Source of the DNA: Thermotogae bacterium
Lineage (GTDB): Bacteria; Thermotogota; Thermotogae; Thermotogales; DSM-5069
Direction: 5' to 3'
Length of the DNA stretch: 6,532 nucleotides
NCBI GenBank assembly: GCA_003641785.1
Contig: QNAO01000053.1
Location: forward strand, 1-6,532
Positions 1 to 5,584 of the stretch are shown piece by piece. The notes under the pieces are model-generated. The model did not search any database. It saw nothing but the letters and a program-made list of their open reading frames with translations, and had not been told where the DNA came from. A program made the position numbers and the translations under genes. How positions within the stretch are numbered: the stretch's first letter is position 1; each line of letters starts with the position of its first letter.

Positions 1-61
1 CTACCAGACAGTTTTTGGTGCAACAGCCATTTGAGTGAAAATATGATAAAAGAGATGTTCC

Positions 62-78
62 AGCGATAGTTAATCGCT
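62..78 (+). promoter_or_regulatory. Stem-loop 1 of the leader
   Basis: AGCGAT (62-67) and ATCGCT (73-78) form a perfect 6-bp stem with loop AGTTA. The 3' side runs into TTTGCTTTC, an interrupted T-rich stretch, so it could be a weak intrinsic terminator for an upstream gene. It also overlaps the frame-1 stop codon at 67-69. The stem is short, and no function is proven. Confidence 0.4.
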
Positions 79-88
79 TTGCTTTCAG

Positions 89-108
89 AGGGGGGAATAC
101 TCCCCCCT
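89..108 (+). terminator. GC-rich stem-loop 2, attenuator or terminator candidate
   Basis: A plus six G (89-95) pairs with six C plus T (102-108) around the loop AATACT, giving a perfect 7-bp, almost all-GC stem in AT-rich surroundings. What follows is TGTTGTAAG, not a run of T, so it is not a classic Rho-independent terminator. Stem-loops between a binding-protein gene and downstream ABC genes are known to stabilise the upstream transcript or lower read-through, and that is the role I consider most likely. An RNA element of another kind remains possible. Confidence 0.45.
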
Positions 109-113
109 GTTGT

Positions 114-140
114 AAGTGGTAAGTAAGGCTTAGATCACTT
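114..140 (+). promoter_or_regulatory. Stem-loop 3 of the leader
   Basis: AAGTGGT (114-120) pairs with ATCACTT (134-140), with one G-U pair. Inside it AAG (121-123) pairs with CTT (129-131) around the loop TAAGG, leaving a 2-nt bulge at 132-133. That makes ten pairs in 27 nt. It directly abuts stem-loop 4, so the two helices could stack. The pairing was found by eye and no folding energy was computed. Confidence 0.35.
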
Positions 141-157
141 CAAACAGAAGTTGTTTG
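141..157 (+). promoter_or_regulatory. Stem-loop 4, touching the Shine-Dalgarno site
   Basis: CAAACA (141-146) and TGTTTG (152-157) form a perfect 6-bp stem with loop GAAGT. Its last base is the first G of the SD of the ATPase gene, so the fold sits where it could influence ribosome access. An alternative 5-bp hairpin at 137-151 (ACTTC / GAAGT, loop AAACA) excludes both this stem and the outer part of stem-loop 3. Confidence 0.4.
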
Positions 158-164
158 GAGGTGG
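157..164 (+). promoter_or_regulatory. Strong ribosome binding site deciding the start of the ATPase gene
   Basis: GGAGGTGG is a near-perfect complement of the usual 16S rRNA 3' end and the best SD in the window. It lies downstream of the first possible TTG start (151), so that codon cannot be served by it, and no SD precedes 151. CTG at 172 lies 7 nt after this octamer (10 nt after GGAGG) and is the best-placed start-like codon. Confidence 0.65.
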
Positions 165-171
165 CCCAACG

Positions 172-1671
172 CTGATTCAAGTTAAGAATATTAAAAAGAG
201 TTTTGGTGCTACTCAAGCTTTGAAAAACTTGAGCTTTGAGATATCAGATTCGGAGGTTCATGCCCTTGTGGGAGAAAACGGAGCCGGTAAATCCACTTTG
301 GTTAAGATCATCTCTGGGGTTCTAAAGCCAGATCAAGGGGAGATTTTTTGGAATGGTGAAAGGCTGAATAATTACAATATCAGAATCGCTATGAATCTGG
401 GTATAAGGGCTGTACACCAGGAAATAGATTTGATTGATAATATGACAGTGTTGGAGAACTTAATGCTTGGACGGGAAAAAGTATCTTCACTTGGTACGCT
501 TGACTACAAGCAAATGAAGGAAGACTTGGAATCATTTGTCAAATCTGAACTTCCTGAGATACCCCCTCTTGATAAGATCGTGAAAGATCTTGACATCATG
601 TCACAACAAATGGTAGTGATAGCAAGAGCACTTTTTTCAGGATGTAATCTGCTTATACTTGATGAACCAACAGCCGTGTTGAGTGACAATGAACGGAATG
701 TTTTGTTTTCTGTAGTAAGAAGATTGAAAGCCGGTGGTACCAGTGTCCTATTCATATCTCATAGACTTGAAGAAGTGTTCCTGATTGCAGATAGAGTTAC
801 AGTGCTTAAAGATGGGGAACACGTATCAACTCTTTCAACTGCAATGACAAATTCCGAAGAACTGGTTAGGCTTATGAGCGGCCGTGAAATATCGGAGTTG
901 TATCCATCAGAAGCTAAGAAAACCAGCAAGCAAACAACTCCTGCTATCGAACTTCGTGGATATAGCTGTGGGAAATGCACAGATGTGAACCTCAAAATCT
1001 ATCCTGGCGAGATCTTCGGGTTTGGAGGACTCATGGGTCAAGGACAGGAAGATCTGATAAGAGGACTTTTTGGGATAATTCCACATTCGGGGAATGTGCT
1101 GATTAATGGTGAGATTGTACCGATTGATTCTGTAAAGAGTGCGATAGAGGCAGGTATCTCCTTTGTTTCTGCGAATCGCGAACGCGAGTCATTAGTGCTG
1201 TGCAGATCTATAAGAGAGAATATCTGTATGCCGATTTTACATGAGTTGTCATTCCTTGGAATTATGAGGTTTTCACTTGAAAAGGCAAGAGCAACAAATA
1301 TGATGAAATTGTTTAAAATAAAGGCAAATAGCCCAAAAACTCTTGTATCGAAACTCAGTGGGGGAAATAAGCAGAAAGTTTCTCTTTGCAAGAGTCTTGT
1401 AATGAAGCCAAGAATCCTGATGTTGCACGAACCAACGAGAGGCGTTGATGTGCAAACGCGGTTTGAAATATACCGGAAACTCAGAGAGATCGCTGATGAT
1501 GGCATCGCTGTGATAGTCGTATCTTCAGATACTCCTGAGCTGTTAGGGATTTGTGATAAAATTGCTGTTTTCTATGAGGGAGCTTTAAAGGGAATTTTAA
1601 AAGGGAAGCAAAAGAGAGAGGATATTCTTATGGCCCTTGCAAATAATCAAAAAGTGGTGATGGAGGATTGA
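172..1671 (+). CDS. Sugar ABC transporter, double-NBD ATPase (RbsA/CUT2 family)
   Basis: This is the cytoplasmic ATPase that energises import through the two permeases encoded next. About 499 residues with two fused nucleotide-binding domains is normal for RbsA/MglA/XylG-type proteins. Numbering from CTG 172, NBD1 has Walker A GENGAGKST (34-42), Q-loop Q83, Walker B LLILDEPTA (D164, E165) and switch H197. NBD2 has the family's lysine-less P-loop GLMGQGQEDL (286-295), an intact LSGGNKQ signature (395-401), a Walker-B-like MLHEPTRGVDV, and SSD (451-453) where an H-loop would be. Two oddities: the NBD1 signature is degenerate (LDIMSQQM), and NBD2 has His419 where Asp is usual. CTG 172 is chosen because a strong SD lies at 157-164 and the resulting N-terminus, MIQVKNI, is typical. 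TTG at 151 would add seven residues that encode the SD. The stop overlaps the next start. The substrate is unknown; the family mostly carries monosaccharides, with AI-2 and nucleosides as relatives. Confidence 0.93.
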   Translation: MIQVKNIKKSFGATQALKNLSFEISDSEVHALVGENGAGKSTLVKIISGVLKPDQGEIFWNGERLNNYNIRIAMNLGIRAVHQEIDLIDNMTVLENLMLGREKVSSLGTLDYKQMKEDLESFVKSELPEIPPLDKIVKDLDIMSQQMVVIARALFSGCNLLILDEPTAVLSDNERNVLFSVVRRLKAGGTSVLFISHRLEEVFLIADRVTVLKDGEHVSTLSTAMTNSEELVRLMSGREISELYPSEAKKTSKQTTPAIELRGYSCGKCTDVNLKIYPGEIFGFGGLMGQGQEDLIRGLFGIIPHSGNVLINGEIVPIDSVKSAIEAGISFVSANRERESLVLCRSIRENICMPILHELSFLGIMRFSLEKARATNMMKLFKIKANSPKTLVSKLSGGNKQKVSLCKSLVMKPRILMLHEPTRGVDVQTRFEIYRKLREIADDGIAVIVVSSDTPELLGICDKIAVFYEGALKGILKGKQKREDILMALANNQKVVMED

Positions 1672-2627
1672 AGTTCAACTCATCATACATATTTGTGAAG
1701 CGCTCTATTCCACTTTACTTTATATTGTTGGGTATATTTGTGGTAGCTTCTGCGAGTACAGACCACTTTTTTACATCTGAAAACATATTGAACGTTTTGG
1801 TTCAACTTTCCCCTTTGCTTGTTGTGGCGTGTGGACAAACATTTGTTGTGTTGCTTCAGGGAATTGACATATCTGTGGGCGCCGTTGCAAGTTTAACAAC
1901 TACTGTGCTAGCCTTAGGGTCATTTGAACACTTTTTTGGCGCGTGGGGACCCATGTTCCTCATTGTGGTACTCGGAGTTGCTATAGGTTTTCTCAATGGA
2001 TTAATGATTTACAAAGGAGTTACGCCGATAATAATGACGCTTGGCTCAAGTGTTTTAGTAAAGGGGATTGCGTTGGGTTTAAGACCTATACCAGGAGGAA
2101 ATGTTTCCTTCACAATTGCAGAATTCTTTTGCAAGGAACTGGGTTGGATCTTCTCTGTACCATTTCTCATATCTATTACTTGGTTTTCCATTCTTGCATT
2201 TCTTCTTCACTTCACAAGATTTGGGAAGTATGTTTACGCTACAGGTGCAGACAGAGATGTTTCTAATAAAGCTGGCATTAATACTATGAAGATTACGATA
2301 CTTGCGTACATATTGAGTAGTGTGTCAGGTGTCCTGGCAGGTTTGCTGCTGGTGGGGCAAATATGGTCGGGTGATGCACTCATAGGCGAGAAGTTATCCC
2401 TGGATTCAGTTACAGCCGTGCTTGTTGGTGGAACAACATTTGAGGGAGGTGTTGGGGGGTTATTCGGTACACTCGCGGGGGCGTTCATTTTATCCATAAT
2501 GAGCAATGTTTTGAACATGATGAATATATTCAGCTACTATCAGTATGTAATTAAGGGATTGATCTTAATCTTTTCAATATTCCTATCTTTAAGGCTGTCC
2601 TCACGGAAGGAGAAGTCTATACGGTGA
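1668..2627 (+). CDS. Sugar ABC transporter permease 1 (RbsC/CUT2 family)
   Basis: This is an integral membrane subunit of the importer. Its 319 residues are very hydrophobic, with about 8-10 membrane segments (clear ones near 14-30, 42-64, 95-115, 161-182, 209-232, 262-285 and 292-308). Family hallmarks are GIDISVGA (65-72), the cytoplasmic coupling stretch TRFGKYVYATG (183-193) followed by NKAGI (200-204), and DSVTAVLVGGTTFEGG (246-261). A basic tail, SSRKEKSIR, ends the protein. The TTG start overlaps the ATPase stop (TTGA). GGAGG sits only 1 nt before this TTG, too close for ordinary initiation. Start-stop reinitiation, or GGTGAT at 1656-1661, is the more likely route. No better start is seen downstream (GTG 1695 lacks an SD). 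It probably pairs with the next gene product as a heterodimer. Confidence 0.92.
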   Translation: MKFNSSYIFVKRSIPLYFILLGIFVVASASTDHFFTSENILNVLVQLSPLLVVACGQTFVVLLQGIDISVGAVASLTTTVLALGSFEHFFGAWGPMFLIVVLGVAIGFLNGLMIYKGVTPIIMTLGSSVLVKGIALGLRPIPGGNVSFTIAEFFCKELGWIFSVPFLISITWFSILAFLLHFTRFGKYVYATGADRDVSNKAGINTMKITILAYILSSVSGVLAGLLLVGQIWSGDALIGEKLSLDSVTAVLVGGTTFEGGVGGLFGTLAGAFILSIMSNVLNMMNIFSYYQYVIKGLILIFSIFLSLRLSSRKEKSIR

Positions 2628-3547
2628 AAGAATGGACTCCTTACATACTTCTTGGTTTATTGATAGCAGTTCTTGGTATATTTTCGCCTTCATCAATGCA
2701 TATTTCACATCTTTTGACCGTCCTGGCTCAGGCGGCTCCGCTCATTATTGTGGCGATAGGACAATCCTTTGTTATATTTGTGGGAGGTATAGATCTCTCA
2801 GTGGGTTCAGTTATTTCACTTGCTAATGTGCTTGCCTGCAGCTTGATATCGGGAGATGCAAGCCGAACTGGAACAACGATCTTGATCTGTCTTGCAGTGG
2901 GATTGGCGATTGGAACAGTTAACGGTTTTGCCATTTCTTACGGCTTTATTCCCGATTTTGTCATGACTTTGGGCATGGGAGCTGTTATCCAAGGTGTAAC
3001 GTACATATTCACGAAAGGATCTCCCGTTGGAAATGTGGAGGGTTTTCTACTTACACTCGCAAACGATCGATTCTTGGGGATAATTCCGTGGTCTGTTATA
3101 TTCGTTGCACTGGTTTTTGCGCTGGCCTTCTTTATGCTAAATGGCACAAGATATGGGAGAAAACTGTACGCCACGGGCGGGAATGCCACTGCTGCTGTCC
3201 TATCGGGAATTAATGTAAGATTGGTAAAAACAATAGCTTACGCAATCAGTGGCGTGCTGTCGGTAACCGGTGGGTTACTCCTTTCGGGATTTGTACGGGT
3301 TGCAAGTGTTGGTATAGGTGCAGACTACGTGCTTTACTCAATAGCTGCTGTAATATTGGGAGGGGCCTCCTTTGCTGGAGGAATTGGAAAACTTCAAAAT
3401 TCCATTGTCGGTGCGCTGACCTTGGTTTTCTTGACAAATTTATTAACGATTCTAAGAGTCGGACAACCGGGTAAATTCATCGTTCAAGGATCAGTAATAA
3501 TAGCTATTGCTTATCTTTATGTAACTATGAAGGGGGAAAATCAATGA
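2624..3547 (+). CDS. Sugar ABC transporter permease 2 (RbsC/CUT2 family)
   Basis: This is the second membrane subunit, 307 residues, homologous to permease 1 but clearly diverged. The shared hallmarks are GGIDLSVGSV (54-63), TRYGRKLYATGGN (175-187) then SGIN (194-197), and SIAAVILGGASFAGGIG (239-255). Hydrophobic segments cover about 7-21, 30-53, 84-106, 153-172, 203-223 and 287-301. The start is GTG 2624, a 4-nt overlap (GTGA) with permease 1. The purine-rich AAGGAG at 2607-2612 lies 11 nt upstream, which is rather far, so translational coupling is likely. Two distinct RbsC-type permeases beside one double ATPase resemble the layout of LsrACD-like and similar CUT2 systems. Ribose-type systems instead use one permease as a homodimer. 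The substrate cannot be named from this. Confidence 0.92.
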   Translation: MKEWTPYILLGLLIAVLGIFSPSSMHISHLLTVLAQAAPLIIVAIGQSFVIFVGGIDLSVGSVISLANVLACSLISGDASRTGTTILICLAVGLAIGTVNGFAISYGFIPDFVMTLGMGAVIQGVTYIFTKGSPVGNVEGFLLTLANDRFLGIIPWSVIFVALVFALAFFMLNGTRYGRKLYATGGNATAAVLSGINVRLVKTIAYAISGVLSVTGGLLLSGFVRVASVGIGADYVLYSIAAVILGGASFAGGIGKLQNSIVGALTLVFLTNLLTILRVGQPGKFIVQGSVIIAIAYLYVTMKGENQ

Positions 3548-4458
3548 AGAAGCCACTGGTTGTTTCCGTGCTGGCAAGCTCGCGGATGAATGGTTTCACG
3601 GCGACTTTGCTTTCAAATGCAGTTGATGCATTGTTTCGAAATGGATGTGACGTTGAGCATATAAATCTCTACGAGGAAACGATAGCACCCTGCCGAGGAT
3701 GTTTCTGCTGTATACGCACAAGAGAAGGTTGCATACAAAAGGACGGTATGGGTAAAAATGGTAGGGTCTACAACTTGTTAAAAGGGGCAAATGGGCTTAT
3801 TGCGGCTTCCCCTGTTTATCACTGGACGTATAATGCGGCTCTTCATGCATTTTTGGAGCGATTCTATCCCACACACTGGAATGGATTTGCAAATGGTCTT
3901 CCCTTTGCAGCGATAACCTGTGCGAGCAATCAAGGGTTTCAAACAGAAGCACTGCGTGACTTGTGTAAGTTTGGGTTCACTGTGAATTTGAGATACATTG
4001 GAGGTGTCGCTGCTCACGCAGCGTTGATGGACAAAGCTAAAAAAATGGCTTTTGAACTTGGAGAGCGGCTCTCAAGATATGCTCATGAGGATTTGGAACG
4101 TGGGCGAACGTGGTTTGATGAGACTGCAAAGTGGAAACATTACATGTCTTCCATTTGGCCTCCTTTTGAACCGTACATGAGTAATATAACTCAAGGAGCG
4201 TATGATGTGGAACATTCCTTGCCATATGAAGTGGTTGTTTCTGAAAATTTCGGCAACAAAGAGGCTGTGAATCACCTCCGTAGCTGTGTAGATAATCTTA
4301 GAAAAACATTGGCAACAATGAGGTTAAGGACCAGAGAAGAATCACTCAATGTTTTTCTTGAAGCATCGTTAGAGTGGACCAAAGCTACATGGAAAGAGCT
4401 TTTGCAGAAGGAACTAGGCCCGATGCCGGAAGAATACAGAAAAGACGAAAAACAATGA
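3544..4458 (+). CDS. NAD(P)H-dependent FMN reductase / iron-sulfur-flavoprotein-like
   Basis: Residues 1 to about 180 form a flavodoxin-like FMN-binding domain of the NAD(P)H-dependent FMN reductase superfamily. Seen directly: first strand LVVSVLASSR, then NGFTATLL (16-23), where the flavin phosphate normally binds, and SPVYHWTYNAALHAFLERF (89-107), the usual second flavin loop with its helix. Between them lie C50, C53, C56 and C63 (CX2CX2CX6C), plus C55. This matches the compact cysteine motif of Isf-type iron-sulfur flavoproteins, so a 4Fe-4S cluster is plausible but not certain, since some relatives keep cysteines without a cluster. The role would be electron transfer or reduction of a small molecule in the cytoplasm. 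Residues about 185-304 are an unrecognised, Trp-rich, probably helical extension, making the protein much longer than the usual 180-240. ATG overlaps the permease stop (ATGA), and AAGGGGGA (3530-3537) is a good SD. Confidence 0.82.
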   Translation: MKKPLVVSVLASSRMNGFTATLLSNAVDALFRNGCDVEHINLYEETIAPCRGCFCCIRTREGCIQKDGMGKNGRVYNLLKGANGLIAASPVYHWTYNAALHAFLERFYPTHWNGFANGLPFAAITCASNQGFQTEALRDLCKFGFTVNLRYIGGVAAHAALMDKAKKMAFELGERLSRYAHEDLERGRTWFDETAKWKHYMSSIWPPFEPYMSNITQGAYDVEHSLPYEVVVSENFGNKEAVNHLRSCVDNLRKTLATMRLRTREESLNVFLEASLEWTKATWKELLQKELGPMPEEYRKDEKQ

Positions 4459-4479
4459 TTTTTTCGGTGGTGCTGAGCT

Positions 4480-5571
4480 TTGATTTCACTAATTCCCAAC
4501 ACGGCTTTTTGCCGTGCCGAACACTATTTCCAAAAATCATTTGATGAGGACAAATGTTGTGGGCATATTTATGGTTTTCTCAGATCTTTACTGGACATCT
4601 CCTTTACATTCTGCACACTGGTGCCTCTTCCACCAGCCCACGCAATTGGATACTTCTTCTCATATTTTTGTGAAAGCAACGGACCATACTTAATAACAGT
4701 GAGCGGTTCTCACAGCAAGACCATTTACTCTACTCTGTGTAAGATGAAGGGCAACGTCGATGCTGTTGAAACACGCTCGGAAAACAGCGCCGATGTTCTT
4801 CAAAGTGCGTTGAAAAAAAAATCGTACAGAGCAGTTATCTGCTCTCATGTCGAGCCTGAAACTGGTGTTTTGAGTCCCATTGACGAAATAGCGTCTATCT
4901 GTAAGGACAGTGGCATTGTTTTACTTGCCGATCTGTCGTACAGCGCTGGTGTTGAGGACTTGGGTTTTGTTAAGAGATTCGCACCGGGTATCGTACTTGT
5001 GCCAAGTTGGGAGGGTTTGGAAAGTGAAGCTGGGATTTCTTCGCTGCTCGTTAGCGAAGAAGCTGCGAGACAATTGAAAGTGAAAGGACTCGCATCTGAG
5101 GGGAAGGTACTTCTCAGTGATAGAAATTTCAACTTTTCTTCGTTGCTGCTATCCGAATTCGAATCAGGTCTTTCTGATGTGGTGAATCAAGGCGTTATTA
5201 GAAGAATCAAAAGATTCAGAAAAGTTGCTTCCATAATCGATGATTCACTCGAAAGAATGGGGTTTGAAATATGCGCAAAAGGGGGATCTCGTGCAAGTAG
5301 TGTGACAGTCATCAAGCACGGCGGTGTGAGAATCACCGATCTGGTCGCGTTTATGAAGTCAAAGTATGAGCTGGAATTGCTTGAGGGAACTTTGTTTGAT
5401 AGATTTGCCGAATGTGCCACTGCTTTTCATTCGAGTACTCTTAAAACGTCGCTCGGTATAATCACAGGGCTTTTGTTTGGGTTAGAAGATTTTTTGAGAA
5501 ATTCTGGGTTTGATATTCCATTTGGTATTTCTTTGCAAAGTGTGAAGAGTATCACAGATTTCTGCGGTTGA
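4480..5571 (+). CDS. Class V aminotransferase-fold protein lacking the PLP lysine
   Basis: The 363 residues can be followed by eye along alanine-glyoxylate/serine-pyruvate aminotransferases (PLP fold type I). The landmarks are LIPNT (4-8) for the N-terminal PGPT, SHVEPETGVLSPIDEI (122-137) for the substrate-loop H..STG..PI..I, and LLADLSYSAG (148-157) with D151 as the ring-nitrogen aspartate. PSWEGLESEAGI (175-186) follows where families read SQKAL..PPGL. There the Schiff-base lysine is replaced by E178 (GAG, 5011-5013). The GSGT phosphate loop reads PLPPAHAI (49-56), and the C-terminal substrate arginine seems lost (region ECATAFH, 311-317). It is therefore probably not a transaminase. A binding, scaffold or repurposed enzyme is more likely. 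The frame is intact and well formed. TTG 4480 is the first possible start after an in-frame TGA at 4474; GGTGG (4466-4470) is a modest SD. The gap to gene 4 is 21 nt. Confidence 0.72.
   Translation: MISLIPNTAFCRAEHYFQKSFDEDKCCGHIYGFLRSLLDISFTFCTLVPLPPAHAIGYFFSYFCESNGPYLITVSGSHSKTIYSTLCKMKGNVDAVETRSENSADVLQSALKKKSYRAVICSHVEPETGVLSPIDEIASICKDSGIVLLADLSYSAGVEDLGFVKRFAPGIVLVPSWEGLESEAGISSLLVSEEAARQLKVKGLASEGKVLLSDRNFNFSSLLLSEFESGLSDVVNQGVIRRIKRFRKVASIIDDSLERMGFEICAKGGSRASSVTVIKHGGVRITDLVAFMKSKYELELLEGTLFDRFAECATAFHSSTLKTSLGIITGLLFGLEDFLRNSGFDIPFGISLQSVKSITDFCG
4500..4516 (+). repeat. Perfect inverted repeat in the 5' coding end of the aminotransferase-fold gene
   Basis: CACGGC (4500-4505) and GCCGTG (4511-4516) flank TTTTT, giving a 6-bp, mostly GC stem about 18 nt after the TTG start. 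It lies inside codons 7-13. It could pause ribosomes or polymerase, but it lacks a following T-run and is not a terminator. A chance origin is possible at this length. Confidence 0.4.
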
Positions 5572-5574
5572 AAA

Positions 5575-5579
5575 GGTGA
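5575..5579 (+). promoter_or_regulatory. Ribosome binding site deciding the start of the radical SAM gene
   Basis: GGTGA, within AAAGGTGA (5572-5579), complements the 16S 3' end and lies 5 nt before TTG 5585. The other candidate start, GTG 5576, is part of this same site and has no SD of its own, so TTG 5585 is preferred. Confidence 0.55.
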
Positions 5580-5584
5580 CGCAT

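Larger units (their letters stand above)
1..150 (+). other. Upstream gene tail or leader; no complete gene
   Basis: No complete gene is visible here. All three forward frames close early: frame 2 at TGA 32-34, frame 3 at TGA 36-38, and frame 1 at TAG 67-69. If an upstream gene enters the window, it ends at one of these. The substrate-binding protein expected for the importer would be the natural occupant, but the 10-22 residues available are too few to recognise anything. A TATGAT hexamer at 42-47 has no -35 partner at normal spacing, so I do not call a promoter. From base 62 onward the stretch is dominated by inverted repeats, which are listed separately. Confidence 0.5.

Noticed and set aside
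15..47. Promoter-like TTGGTG (15-20) and TATGAT (42-47)
   Set aside because: The 21-bp spacing is too long, the -35 match is poor, and there is no extended -10. The region may also be upstream coding sequence.
1038..1505. 155-codon open frame on the minus strand
   Set aside because: It lies wholly inside the ATPase gene, opposite conserved NBD2 motifs, and its translation shows no domain or SD. It is a shadow of the real gene.
1943..2266. 107-codon plus-strand frame inside permease 1
   Set aside because: It is out of frame with an unmistakable RbsC-type permease, and its product has no recognisable features.
4500..4516. Hairpin with T5 as an intrinsic terminator between genes 4 and 5
   Set aside because: The T-run is in the loop, not after the stem, and the element lies inside the coding start of gene 5.
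4845..5132. 95-codon minus-strand frame opposite the aminotransferase-fold gene
   Set aside because: The plus-strand frame is longer, aligns with a known fold and fits the operon. The antisense product is low-complexity Ser/Pro-rich, as expected of a shadow.
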